Positions 11,601 through 26,796 of a DNA stretch of 64,000 nucleotides are shown here, one piece after another. Numbering within the stretch: position 1 is the first letter of the stretch; every line of letters starts with the position of its first letter. The position numbers were made by a program, and so were the translations under genes. The notes beneath the pieces are model-generated. The model was given only the letters and a program-made list of their open reading frames with translations. It made no database searches and was not told where the DNA came from. The stretch lies in assembly GCA_964036665.1 (NCBI GenBank), contig OZ038527.1, positions 6,324,001 through 6,388,000 of the forward strand, given 5' to 3'. This DNA comes from Gordius sp. MW1 (taxonomy: Eukaryota; Nematomorpha; Gordioida; Gordea; Gordiidae).

Positions 11601-14238
11601 AATTAAAAGTAATAATTTATTTCTAGGTTGTCGAATTATTAAATTAAATTATTTTAAAATGACTTTTTGTTCTTCGTTTTACGGGTAGATATTAAAATTG
11701 AAACAAGTGGAACACACATTAAACGAAAAACGAATATTGCAAGCCATCGCCTTCCCCTTTCTCATCCATTTGGAATCTTCTTTCAAAGTAACTTCAAAAA
11801 AGTTTTTCCCGCAATTTTTATGTAATATTGTGAGGCTATATTCTACGATTTATATTAACATAAATATTATAAAACAATCTTTAAACTTTTCTAATGTTAT
11901 TATATGATAATTTTGTTTAAATATTTTATTAATACAGTCGAAACTTCTTAATCGCAAATCGGATTATTGCGAAAATCTTTTAATCGCGAAGTTAACCGCC
12001 ATATTTTTTTTTAACGATAATATTAACAAAAACATCGTTTATTGACAAATCGCTTAATAGTACAATATCGGATATTCACAAACATTTTAGAGTCCTTTAA
12101 TCAACCAGATAATTATATAAAATATCGTTTTATTGCGAATCGTAAGAAATGAATATTTAATATAATGTACATATATTTTTATTTCCATCGTTTAATCGCA
12201 AAATATCGGTTAATCGCGAATTTTTTTTTCAGACTTAAGGCTTTGAATTAAACGGTTTTGACTGTAACTCCTAAATGCGTTTTAATTGTCTATTCATATT
12301 GTTTTTTAGGACAACTCGAATGTGTACATGGTGTTGGACTATGTACCAGGCGGTGAAATGTTCTTGCATTTAAGGAAGCTCAATCGTTTCAGGTATTCAA
12401 TTTAATTTGTTTTATTTCTAAGAAAAAACATTTTTATCTGCGTCCAATAACTAATAAACTACCATGATTTGGAGAACCTAAGGATTTATACTTTACCACT
12501 ATTAACAAACATAATTTCTTTAATTACCCGTTCGTAGTCGTTTTGTGGAAAAATTCCCAAGTTGTTACCTATTTAAACTTTTTGGTCTTCAGATTATATT
12601 TTACTTTAAAATTGCACCATAAATATCTTTCAATAAAGCTATTTTTTTTAAAAATTATTATTATAGTTTTACTTAATTTTTGACAGCGAATCTCATTCTC
12701 GATTTTATGCCTCTCAAATTATACTCGCGTTCGAATACCTTCATTCGTTAGACATCGTATACCGGGATTTAAAACCGGAAAATTTACTCATTACCAGTAC
12801 AGGCTACCTCAAAGTAAATTAATAAATGAATGAATTCATCCAAGATTATATCATACGGAAGATTACAGATTTTGGGTTTGCCAAGAGAGTTAAGGGTCGA
12901 ACATGGACACTTTGCGGAACCCCGGAATATTTGGCCCCAGAAATTATTCTCAGCAAAGTAATATGACAATTTTTTTTGATAAATTCTTGGCATTATCATG
13001 TGTATCGGTAAAATGAAATGTTTAAAATATTTGGTAAATGCTTAGGGCTACAACAAATCCGTTGATTGGTGGGCGCTCGGCGTATTATTGTACGAGATGG
13101 TAGCCGGGTTTCCACCATTTTTTGCTGATCAACCAATCCAAATTTACGAAAAAATTGTCGCGGGCAAAGTAAAGTTATGAACATTTAATATTTTTCAGCA
13201 AATTTTGCATAAAATTATTAGATTAATTTAAAAACATTTTTAAAGTTTTATAGATTTTTTTATTGGAGTTGTTTACAAGATTTTAATTTTAAAGTTCATT
13301 TAATTTTAAATTGTTATGCACAATTTTTGCTTAGAACACAAGTTTTCGCATAAATGCTATCTGATTTGTATGATCTTTATGTTTAATACATTTTTTTTAT
13401 AAAAAAGGTCAAGATGCCTTCTCATTTTAGTTCAGACCTCAAAGATATGATCAAAAATTTGCTCCAAGTTGACATTACCAAGCGATACGGTAATATGAAA
13501 AATGGCATCGGCGACATTAAATGTCACAAATGGTTCTTACCAGTCGATTGGTTAGCCATTTACCTAAGAAAAGTATATTCTTTTAAATTTTTTTTTTCGA
13601 AATTGAAATATAACTTTATTAAATAATATACAAAAAATTACATACACGACTAAAAAAATATAAAAACGCGCTATAACTAAACGGATGGCATTGATCCGTG
13701 TATAGAAATCGTGTAAATCTTTTATTTAAATTAAATTAACAAAAAATTTGATTTTCCATATTTTAATAACCCACCTTTTTCGGTATGTAATTCTAAATAC
13801 TAACAAATTTTAGCGTAGTTATAATGTTCTCTAAATTTTTTAAAGAACTTTTAGTTTTATGTGTCTTTCCAGCCCTAATTTAATATTTTGTTTTTTTGGT
13901 CATGAAATGGATATTTCAACAAAGCCAAAAAATAAGGTGCGCTTTTAGATCTGTGTGCTAGATTTTTATAATCAGAATATAAAGATATATAGTATCCTAT
14001 TTTTTTCTTTTTATTATTATTATATTAAAAAAGATTTTTAAATAATTTTAACGACTTGAGTTCAAGATAAAACGATTATAAAATATTTGTAAGATTGGTT
14101 AAATATATTTAGATCGAGGCTCCCTTTATTCCCAAAATTAAGGGCCCAGGCGACGCGAGTAATTTCGACGAATACGAAGAAGAAGCCATAGTCGTAGCTC
14201 AAGAGGACAAATGCTTCAAGGAATTTTCTGAATTCTAA
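2654..14238 (+). CDS. cAMP-dependent protein kinase catalytic subunit (PKA-C), 10 coding exons
   Basis: Serine/threonine kinase released from regulatory subunits by cAMP; acts in cytosol and nucleus. Exons read by splice signals and phase: 2654-3002, 8455-8516, 11480-11608, 11689-11787, 12310-12392, 12687-12813, 12862-12957, 13046-13168, 13408-13572, 14113-14238. They total 1359 nt, or 452 aa plus stop. Visible landmarks in order: A-helix [19 protein letters not shown], glycine loop [12 protein letters not shown] lysine, catalytic [14 protein letters not shown], activation loop [14 protein letters not shown], and the C-terminal tail ending FSEF. Every exon join keeps phase. The usual family length is about 350 aa. 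The extra residues come from exon 1, which replaces the myristoylated MGN start with a Pro/Ser/Thr-rich leader. Exon 1 is joined by a GTAATA donor whose phase-1 G restores the expected Val of the A-helix. The kinase core is near certain; the exon 1 join is inferred. Confidence 0.93.
4200..4357. mobile_element. MITE nested in hAT copy A
   Basis: Begins CATGGGCATAGCCAG and ends GGCTACACCTATG. Flanks are GAAGGTTT and GTAGGTTT (7 of 8 match), consistent with an aged 8-bp TSD. The hAT sequence resumes immediately outside it. Confidence 0.7.
4524..4742 (+). pseudogene. hAT transposase C-terminal (dimerisation) fragment, copy A
   Basis: Open stretch of 72 codons ending at TAA 4740-4742. It reads [20 protein letters not shown], then a [17 protein letters not shown] segment. 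This is the typical hAT C-terminal dimerisation region of ZMYM1-like transposases, in which a CSCERSF-type motif precedes a LxSTxGQDRLSxLALLS helix. Upstream at about 4391-4490, after the 4200 MITE, pieces of the preceding domain are readable ([12 protein letters not shown]). It lacks a start and the catalytic half. Confidence 0.8.
4884..5105. mobile_element. MITE nested in hAT copy A, empty site preserved elsewhere
   Basis: Starts CATGGGCGTACGCAGG and ends CCTGCGTACGCCCATG. The perfect TSD TGCTTATT is at 4876-4883 and 5106-5113. The paralogous hAT copy at 57798 has the uninterrupted sequence CATGCTTATTGTTTAAC at about 58391, which confirms both insertion and duplication. Confidence 0.9.
5205..5455 (-). 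pseudogene. hAT transposase catalytic-region fragment, copy A, opposite strand
   Basis: Read on -, this gives [20 protein letters not shown] followed by [14 protein letters not shown]. This resembles the first conserved block of ZMYM1-like hAT transposases (xFSIIxDETxDVxxxEQLSxCxRYV) around the first catalytic Asp. It faces the + strand C-terminal fragment at 4524-4742, so the two halves are tail to tail. Worn zinc-finger-like coding may continue toward 5700 but is too degraded to define. Confidence 0.65.
5980..6095. mobile_element. degenerate MITE near the 3' end of hAT copy A
   Basis: Starts CATGGTCTTATCCAGG, contains a G run and the AAAACATAATTTTTTTT core seen in other copies, and ends near CCCCATGGCTTAACC. 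No exact TSD is visible. Comparison with the hAT copy at 52.5-53.55 kb, which lacks it, supports insertion. Confidence 0.45.
6726..6875. mobile_element. MITE, CATGGGCGTAGCC type
   Basis: Starts CATGGGCGTAGCCAAG and ends GGCTTGGCCCATG. The flanks ATTATATT and ATTGAATT match at 6 of 8 positions. It lies in PKA intron 1. Confidence 0.6.
6975..7182. repeat. C-rich repeat remnant
   Basis: Two C runs of 13-14 bases bracket about 150 bp of AT-rich sequence. The right end CTGGCTACGCGCCTGG resembles the MITE/hAT termini found elsewhere. No TSD or left terminus can be defined. Confidence 0.35.
7183..8454. other. end of PKA intron 1, no feature recognised
   Basis: AT-rich intron sequence ending in a T-rich tract and TTTTTAG at 8454, the acceptor of exon 2. 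I found no repeat or coding signal. Confidence 0.5.
8517..11479. other. PKA intron 2
   Basis: About 3 kb of intron. It contains a short piece (9296-9350) resembling the GGGCTCG...TTGTCCGTCCG head of the SINE-like repeats further right, and one MITE at 10573-10849. Open frames on - at 9174-9446 and 9579-9824 have no recognisable domain and are probably chance. Confidence 0.45.
10573..10849. mobile_element. MITE with perfect TSD in PKA intron 2
   Basis: Starts CATGGGCGTAGCCAGG and ends CCTACGCCCATG. The perfect 8-bp TSD GCTGCTTA is at 10565-10572 and 10850-10857. The interior has repeated AAAGGTCTTGAC and AAATTAGGGG blocks. Confidence 0.87.
11935..12264. mobile_element. Tc1/mariner-type MITE in PKA intron 4
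   Basis: Starts CAGTCGAAACTTCTTAATCG, ends GGTTTTGACTG, and is bounded by TA on each side (11933-11934, 12265-12266). The interior repeats TTAATCGCGAA/TTAATCGCAAA. TA flanks and CAGTCRAAAC termini fit pogo/Tigger-like Tc1/mariner derivatives. There is no coding capacity. Confidence 0.7.
13642..13714 (-). mobile_element. 5'-truncated tail of the RLE-type LINE, in PKA intron 9
   Basis: About 63 bases here are nearly identical to the 3' end of the LINE fragment at 21938-21995; I see one difference (TATAGAAATC against TATGGAAATC). It holds only the last codons and 3' end of the element in - orientation, as expected from an extremely truncated target-primed insertion. Confidence 0.75.
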
Positions 14239-16242
14239 AATTAACACTCCCCGCCCACAGATCAATTTGACGTTAAAATGCTTTGGGCCGAGCAGGACTT
14301 TGAATGCAACCATCTATCACTTGTTATCCTTGTAATACACACACACACCGAAAGACTTATTCGCGTAATTAAATACCTTGTAAATAATACGTTTGGAGTT
14401 GTTGCTACGGTGTTATTAAAATAAATTATTTTACTCTGATTATAAAGGATGCCTGGGTACTACTTCATACTCTGCGGCGATTGTTAACCTTTATTTTATA
14501 TAAAAAACGTAAGATATTTTCAAGTGTATTTCTTGAATTTATAAGCCTATTAAAAATAAAATAAATACATCGAAAATACAAATTGAGCTCACGTTTTATT
14601 TAAATCAGTTTGTTTCAATAATATTTATTATAAATTTATGATAAAATTTGCCAAGATCGCAATTATGGTAGGCAAATTTGATTGCTTTTTTATTTAACCC
14701 GGCTGACTGGATCTCCTGTAATTAAAATTGGATACACATTAGTAAGGTAGAACCTATAAATTGAAGATATGGCGGTTAAAACCCTTGCCCTTATATTAAA
14801 AAGGGGCAAATGTCTAACGAATGCAAGAATACGTATTTAATACCTATTTAAGATAACAGGATTTTATTACCATAAGGGGATAAATTTTAAGGTTTGTGTA
14901 GATTTAAATGAAAACGACTTAAAGCGGTGATTTTGAGAACCCAATTAGAATGTTTGCCAAATAACATTGCATGCATTTTCAAGTGTTAGAAGATTAATGA
15001 CAAACTTCCATCATTTTGCACAGTGCTTTGGTGTCAATTAAAAAAGAGGTTTACACATATGGCAGTGTCGGTATTGAGTTATAACGGAATAACGAAATTT
15101 ACCTTAAAACGTATCTCCGCAGAACCATTTCAAATCTAGTGCGGGCACGCTACGCATTTTAAATTTTTCTATGTCGGTTGATTACATATTATACTGTAAT
15201 AAAAAACCTATATATTTTTACAGGTTTTCAGTATAGCAAAATTAGAGAGGAAACAAATGTTTCAAGTTGTTGTAGAATTTTGGCCAGTATTTCTCTTATC
15301 CCGCTTAATAATAAATGTGTCATAATTAAAAATTATCGTTGCATATGCATAGTTATTTTGTTATGGTTTTTTTATTATGACACCAAGTCGTCATTGATTA
15401 GAAAAGGCATCCAATCAAGTTTATAGGAAATTAGTTTAAAAAAATCACACCTAAAACAAGGTGCCTAATTTATATGTACATCTTTGTAAGATCTGCAAAA
15501 GCAAATAGATCTGTCAGTAGGGGCAATGTGTTCAACCCTTAATAACGGCATCTCTACCTTTCCGCTCATAATGCTAAAATTATTAATATTACGAAGGTTT
15601 TGGGTGCCATTGTTAAACAATTATAAATGTTTATCCCCTTAAATGTCTCTATTTATTATCGGCATAATTAAAATCCAATTGTAATTTATATGCAATCTAA
15701 TATGCTATACACAAAACATAATAATGTTTTTTGATAGATTTACAAGTTTTAAACTCATTCTATAAATTTAAAAGTCACTTTTACTTAAATATGCGGCAGT
15801 AATTTCAGAAATGATTTTACTACTTGATTAAAATTACTAAAATATATGAAGTATAGGAAAAAACTTTTTCTCATAAACTCAAGCTCATAAAATTGTCCAT
15901 TGGCTCTAAGATTCGTCCTGCTTGTGAAGATCAAGATCTATTGACTCTAGGTGGTTGTTTATCCTGACGGAAGTTGAGCTTTGATATCCCAAATTGCAAT
16001 TTTTATTGGAAGGGAAGCTAGTAAAAACGTATTAGAGGACTTTAATAAATGGTACAATTTTAATTAAGCACTTCAAAGTAAGTGGGAATATCTTGATAAT
16101 ATGCTACAATATTCAGATAAGCGACGATTTGCCTTTTTGTAAATCCATATGATAAAACGGCGGCTTTTTTAAACAATAAATTATGCATAAAGATGAAAGG
16201 AAACTAGTAACTACGATTCATTTATGCTGCTTCTATTATTAG
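14239..16242. other. PKA 3' UTR and PKA-Greatwall intergenic region
   Basis: About 2 kb. AATAAA-like signals occur at about 14420 and 14555, downstream of the PKA stop. The missing 5' exon(s) and promoter of Greatwall should lie here or further upstream, but no short exon could be recognised. The 82-codon frame at 15178-15426 has no family resemblance. Confidence 0.45.
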
Positions 16243-20754
<4,512 letters not shown>

Positions 20755-21937
20755 AGGAAAATAAACGTTTTGTATGTGGCGTGTTATAATAATAGAAGGT
20801 TTAGTACCTTTAGGAAAGGAGCGTTTTGAATCTTATTACACATTAAAGTACTTTTTAATAAATATATGAAAGTTTAATTAAGTGTATCAATGGAAGATAA
20901 AACTAAACCTAAAAATATAAGGAAATATAATTAACTAGGTGCATGGACTAGGTTGCGTTATTTGTTATTTAATAAATAGCAGTGAACTAAATTTATCTTG
21001 TCATAATTTATCTGTACCATTAAATTATGCACCTGCACAATTTTTAAGAGCATTTCAGTAAATTTCGTATTAATGGCTAAATTTTGATTTTTCATCCCCT
21101 TTGGTATGCAATTTTATGAAATTAATACAAATGTTTCCCTTGCTGATTACAAAATACTTTTAAATTTGGTATATCTTCAACCTAAAGTTCATGGTGCTAA
21201 GTTTTAAAAATGAGCGCCATTATTTTGATTCGAACAAATAAAGATTTTCGCATCAAGCATGTCAAATAAGTCAAGCGTCTGCCTAATGTGACATCTAAGT
21301 TGTTTGTTTAAATGAGTAGAAGATATAAGGACTAGAGTTGCCAACTAAAAATCGATTAAGAGTTTCCATGAATAGGAATTGGTCTTAAACACATAGACTC
21401 GAAATGGATTGACATTATTATCGTTTTTCCCTACCATCCCCAAGTGAATAATAAAGTAAATAGTTGAAGGTCTATGAACTAAATTCCAAATACAAAAAAA
21501 TGCACAGATTTCTATCTTTGTTACAAGATTTTAACCAAAGGGATATTTATATCCTTAGGGCAAAGTTTGAGAAAACTTCAAAGTACTCCTGGGTTAGAAA
21601 TAATGAATGTGTATTTGCTCTACAAATTAAATTAAGCTCGATGACAATTAATTTTTTATAATTTTAATTTAACAAAACTAATAACTACCTGCAAAATCAA
21701 TTAATGCAAAGTGCTATTTAGATATAAAATCAAAATTTTATTTAATGACCATTAATGATGTCTTTAAGATCAAAAGACTCTTCCTTAAGTTTAAGAAGCC
21801 CGAAGTGCATTTGGCTATCATCTTCGTTTATTTATGATATAGATTATAGGCTCATTCGATCTTATATATTTTTTTTTTATATGAACTAAAAGTTTTATTT
21901 AGAAACAAATAATTATAATTATGATAAACACGAATAA
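20755..21937. other. Greatwall 3' flank, no gene recognised
   Basis: AATAAA-like signals at about 20852 fit the Greatwall 3' end. A 65-codon frame on + at 21464-21661 has no recognisable domain. Confidence 0.45.
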
Positions 21938-22571
21938 AAAATATAAAAACGCGCTATAACTAAACGGATGGCATTGATCCGTGTATGGAAATCGTGTTGG
22001 ATTTAACGATTTCCATTGTGATCTTTTGCCTGATAAAAAAGTATTCTTTGGGATCGTGAGTAATGGAGGTTATATATTTTGAAATTTGTTTTAGGAATTG
22101 GCTGCCCTCGGGACCTAAGTTACCGAGGGTCGTAGCTACTACTGGTACGAAAATATTATTGTTTAGGTATTTGTATTTATCCTCCTTCTTTCTCTCAGTA
22201 GAAGAGATGAGGTCGGGAGAGGCGTTAGATTTGGCGAATACGTCCACTGCAGTGAAGTCCCAGCAGGCGTTTAGACCACGAGCCCACGGGATGATTGTTA
22301 CTCCATCGGGTCTTTTCCCGTCAGTGGAGCTTAGGCCAGTGGGTTCTATTGTATTGGGAAAGCCGGCTTTCTTCAAAGATTGTCCGATTATTTTATTTAT
22401 TGTGGCATGACGGGGATGCCGCCCCTTGCTGTATTGGCAGTGTAGAGGATGATGGCCGTTTGCAAGAACGGGTTGGCGGCAGAGGTCGCAGTTGAATGGG
22501 CTTCGGGAGATCTCTTTCCTATTAAAGAAGGCTAATGCCTGTTTGCCAAAAGTGGCGGAACATGAAGCCAC
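21938..22571 (-). pseudogene. RLE-type non-LTR retrotransposon, C-terminal domain (fragment 1)
   Basis: Open - strand frame of 203 codons (21960-22571) with its 3' tail down to about 21938. It shows a zinc knuckle CDLCRQPVLANGHHPLHC (CX2CX8HX4C) at about residues 29-46, then KRPDGVTIIPW...WDFTAVD at about residues 86-112. A zinc knuckle followed by RPD...D is the C-terminal restriction-like endonuclease arrangement of RLE LINEs (R2/NeSL/HERO-like). The reverse transcriptase is absent. The first residues before the knuckle align better with the end of the neighbouring fragment, so the frame crosses a junction. Confidence 0.78.
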
Positions 22572-22966
22572 GATAGGGATAAAATTTTAGAAGGAATATC
22601 ACGGTATTTATGAGTTTTGCGTGCTTCCGCTAGGGCTAATGAGTCAGCGTTATTGTTAGAGGGTGAAAATACGTCGATGCAGGTAAAGTCTTAAGATAGG
22701 AACTTACCATCATCCCATGGAATTGTGGATGTTCCATCGGGGCGCATTCTACCCTCAAGAGTGGGTTCTGATGGTTAGAGAACAGAAGGGAAGCCGGCTT
22801 TTAGTAAAGCGGTTTGAATCATAAGGTTGATCTTTTGATGGCGAATGAAACGGAATTTGTTAAGTTTACAATGTAAGGGGTGATGGGCCCAAACATCAAT
22901 TTGTTTCTTACAATTTTTACAAGTCAATTGCTTGCAAATTGGGATCCCCAGTCTCAAGGCGATCGC
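22572..22966 (-). pseudogene. RLE-type non-LTR retrotransposon, C-terminal domain (fragment 2)
   Basis: A second, diverged copy of the same domain, directly upstream in the sense of the element. The - frame reads CKNCKKQIDVWAHHPLHC (CX2CX8HX4C), then RMRPDGTSTIPWDDG and a DFTCIDVF segment with a stop in between. It runs without a clear border into fragment 1. It is either a tandem partial duplication or two insertions at one site. Confidence 0.7.
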
Positions 22967-22978
22967 GTAAGTAATTTC

Positions 22979-23090
22979 GGGCGTAGCCAGGATTGCCTCA
23001 TCAGGGGGGGGGTTTCCAAAAATTTTAAATTGTACTTTTAAACAAAAATTTATTAAGCTTATATAAAGTAGTGACGGAGGTAGGACTAAA
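22979..23090. repeat. half MITE with CGGGCGTAGCCAGG end
   Basis: A single MITE-type terminus and G run at 22979-23016. The opposite end is not recognisable. Confidence 0.4.
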
Positions 23091-23264
23091 GGGCGGGGGG
23101 TAAATTTTGTGTCAAAGAATTTCGATTAAACAAAAACATATTAAAATTATATAAATTCAATATCTACTATGGGCTTTTGGTCAAAAATGCATTAATAATA
23201 TCTTCAGAGACGCAAAGTGCAAAGAGCTCTTTCCAGCTTTTCTGTTTGCGCTAATTAGGGCCAT

Positions 23265-24383
23265 TAGTGTTTCGATCTCGTCTCGGTCTCAAAAAAAATC
23301 TCGTCTCGTCTCGGGAGCGATTATGGAGATCTCGCCTCGATCTAGAAAAATCTCGGTCTCGCCTCGACGAGAATTCTCGTCTCGACTTTTTTAAAAAATA
23401 CATATACGGAATAAAAATTTCTCCTGTTTTGTTGAAAATATTCAATAAGTGTTAAAAAATATAAATGGCAAACTTTTAAATTTTTTGAAAAACTTTAATA
23501 CACAAAGTTTTTAAAGATTTAGCAACTAACTTTGCCATTAAAAGGTTATTTTCGAATAGAGTGTAGGTTCGTGTATTGATTTTGTTTTCCCCAATTATAG
23601 TGAATTTATATGCACCTGCCAACCCAGCTTATAATGTGAATTCTAAGGCATATAACAAAACTATGTATTCACATAATGTCTTTTAAGGTTCAAAATTGTG
23701 GGAGGTGTACTATTAGTAGAAGCATAAAAACTTCTAGAAAATTCATAATTTAAGATTTAATCTATTACGGTGTCATTAAATACTCTATTGTACTTTTGAA
23801 ATCGTTAGGCGGGTGCTCAAAAATCGAGAGCCGCCCTAGCTTAACTTGTTTAATTTTTCAAACTGATTGACCACCAATTTATAATTAGCGGATCATGCAG
23901 GATGAGTAACTGCGAAATTTAAATATGCTTTAGTAATATTTACTATTCCATCAGAACCCATTCTAAGCCTAAAATTTTGTAATATTTAATAATGCTATGG
24001 ATACAAATATGTGCTAAATATATTATAAAATTATTCACATACCCTATGGGTCAACCATACTTAGATAAATGATTGCCAAATTTTAAATTTTTTCGAAAAA
24101 TATCTAATGTTGGATACACTTAGGAATTTTTTAATATCAAATATATTCCATACATATTGATTTATACTTAATACCTTAAATGTAAACCATGCAAATTATA
24201 ATACACAATAATTTATTAAAATCTAACGATCAATTTAAAGTCGAGATCTCACCAAAAAATCTCGTATCGTCTCGTCTCGACATCAAAATTCTCGTCTCGA
24301 TCTCGATTCCATTTTTAAATTCTCGTCTCGTCTCGGTTTTTCGAGACGAGATCGAGATTTTTCTCGGTTTTACCGCATCACTA
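23265..24383. mobile_element. hAT-type element with TCTCG-repeat arms
   Basis: Element of 1119 bp. Ends are TAGTGTTTCGATCTCG and CTCGGTTTTACCGCATCACTA. The perfect 8-bp TSD AGGGCCAT is at 23257-23264 and 24384-24391. Both terminal regions (about 23270-23390 and 24240-24370) are built of TCTCG/CTCGTCTCGA units. The interior is AT-rich and non-coding. The open frames at 23251-23455 are by-products of the pentamer repeat. Confidence 0.85.
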
Positions 24384-24391
24384 AGGGCCAT

Positions 24392-24863
24392 TGTTTAAAC
24401 TAAACTCTTACATTGGCCTTTTAGGCTTAAATTTCGCACCAGAACCGATAATTGTCCAGCCCTGGACCGTTTAAATGAAATTATAAGCCCAAGTTCGCTC
24501 CGCTGCTAATATTTGGCTTGTTTCAGCATCTGCCTCGTTTAATTTAGAGGTTGCTATAGTTTTTTAAAGAAATAATTAAGAATTAAATTTCTTCTTATTA
24601 GAAAACACGCACTCGGGACATAAATTTTATATATAAATAATGTTATAATTAGTAGATTTCATCTAAAATTAAATATCAAATTAAGTAAGTTAATATAATA
24701 TTTCTATATGCGCAACACACACAAGACTCCTATTAATATTTTTTCCCTATAATTTGCAAAAAAAATTAATTTTTTTTTGTCACTGGGGAGGGGGTTCTCA
24801 CCCGAAAGCCCCCTTTCCTACGCTACTGACATCTAGACTGGCAAAGTTTTGGTACAATACTTG
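24392..24863. other. non-coding stretch between two hAT elements
   Basis: A G-rich patch at 24784-24832 ending TCCTACGCTACTGAC may be a worn hAT terminus. Nothing else is visible. Confidence 0.4.
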
Positions 24864-26183
24864 CAGGGTTTCTTTCAGAAAAAATGCTCCGGGGGGGTAT
24901 TTTCAACTTCCGGGGGGGGGAAATTTTTTTTAATTGCTAAACCATTTTGTATAATATTTACTGATTTTTATTGGTGACATAAGTGATATATAAATAGTCG
25001 CTTTTCTGTAATTTGTAAACGGGATATTAATGAACACACCCTTTGTTTTTTGTTGAATAAATAAATCGTTTTTGTTGTAAAGAGAACAGACAGAGCATAA
25101 AGCCCCACCTAAGGCTTCATCAAAAATTAGCCATTTGTATTTAGATGTATGAAATCATAAATTTATGATGGTTTAAGTTTTAAATTTTGCCCATGTTTTT
25201 CACTTTCAGAGACTGAGTAATTAGTAGAGCTGCCAACTCACCTTTATCAATATATATTAATAAAATAAAAACAACTTGCATAATTTTAGTTACCAGCATT
25301 TTATCATAAGAAAAAGAAGAGACAGTTTTCCCCACTCCAGCAGAATTACAATTTTCATCTTGACCTAAAACATGAAAATATATATAATACTTCTATATTA
25401 AAACCAAAATCTTTCTTGCCTTTTTCAGAGTTCATGTGAATTTCACTGCTAGAAGCAGAATAATATCTGCCTTTAACTTATATATTTAAAATATCTAATG
25501 CTTAAAAATAACTATCATAATTTCCCATAGTAAGGGATAAAACAAGAGTTTTTTTTATTTCAGTCCCATCTTTACCTATTACAAACAAACATATTCATGT
25601 CTTATTTTATATAAACACAAATACCCATACATAATTAAAATTATTCCAAATTAAATCATATTTACCATCTTTATTATTAGGCTTTTCCTTTTTACTACTG
25701 TAGTGTAAAAGAGTAGTTTTATATTTACCAGACATCTGCAATTTAAAATAAGCTTATTATATCAATAAAAAATAAACAATAAAATCTATTATTAATAATA
25801 ATTCTTTTTAAGTTCATAAGTAAGATAGTGATTTAATAATTCTAAAAGCATTTATTTATGTTTATATACCTATTGATATTTTTTAATTAAAGATAATTTG
25901 TAACTTTCAAGATTGTAAATTAGGGTTCACAGATGTAAAAAAATGATGTCAATGATTTCCACCTGATTTGTAAAAAATTTTTTTGCCAATTTTATATTTT
26001 TTTTATTGACAAATTAAAATAATTTAATGAATTTTAATTTTAGCCTATTATTATAATTTATGACTTCATGATGGAACTGAGTTCATGCTTCCTTCAATCA
26101 AAACTCTCCGGGGGGGGGGGTATTTAAAATTGCCCGGGGGGGGGGGTATTACCCTCCCGGGCTCCCCCCTGAAAGAAACCCTG
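24864..26183 (-). mobile_element. hAT-type element with CAGGGTTTCTTTCAG termini
   Basis: Element of 1320 bp with perfect 15-bp inverted ends CAGGGTTTCTTTCAG/CTGAAAGAAACCCTG. The perfect TSD AATACTTG is at 24856-24863 and 26184-26191. G runs follow both ends. The - strand near 25085-25143 reads WLIFDEALGGALCSVC, like the N-terminal TTF-type zinc finger of hAT transposases. The rest is too degraded to make a transposase. Confidence 0.85.
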
Positions 26184-26191
26184 AATACTTG

Positions 26192-26796
26192 GATTTACAC
26201 TTATTGAAAGTAATTATTAAAAAAAATCTTTAAAATATGTGCAAAACGTTGTGACAATTTTTGCCTTCCCATAAAATAAATTTTGAATTTAGTCACTAAA
26301 GTCTCTGGCTATGATTCAGCGACAAATAAGGGGTGACTGACTGTCCTTTCTAAAACACCAAGCGAACATGATACTAGTATGTTCAGCGCTTGAATTAATT
26401 TTATCCAAATTATTCAAATCTCATAATTTCCACCATTATATATTAACAACTTTATACAAGAGAGTCAACCCCTCTAAGCATTAATTATACTGATTTAAAA
26501 CTTTTTTCTCATAAGAGAACCAAAAAATCGTATCTTTTAATTTGCAAGATCAGTTATGTTTAATCGAATAAAAAAGTTATAAAATTACTTAACTTTTGAT
26601 TATGAAATACTATAATTATTTTGATTATGAGAATTTAAATATCTATTTGTGATTCCAATCCATTCTGATTTTTTTTTTTTTACTGATAATAATTTGTTAT
26701 CCAGTTGCGTTCTAGAAAGACTAATCGTTTGACTAGATTTTGATGCTGTTCCACTAAAATTTTAAATTCGAAATTATCAAATAGTAATCACAGAAA
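26192..26796. other. region upstream of the FLYWCH gene
   Basis: AT-rich, no repeat recognised. It may include the promoter of the gene that follows. Confidence 0.35.

Noticed and set aside
12784-13184. - strand frames over PKA exons
   Set aside because: Antisense shadows of well-conserved kinase exons.
15178-15426. 82-codon + frame as the missing Greatwall first exon
   Set aside because: Its content does not resemble a Greatwall N-terminus and no phase-compatible donor to 16243 could be shown.
22063-22495. Two + strand frames opposite the LINE fragment
   Set aside because: They are antisense shadows of the 203-codon - strand frame, which shows the zinc knuckle and RPD motifs.
23251-23455. 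Arg/Ser-rich frames on both strands as an RS-domain protein
   Set aside because: They are translations of the TCTCG pentamer arms of a hAT element with proven TSD.
25290-25390. P-loop-like SAGVGKT reading on - within the hAT element at 24864
   Set aside because: A single short motif with stops nearby and no Walker B; hAT transposases have no P-loop, so it is taken as chance.
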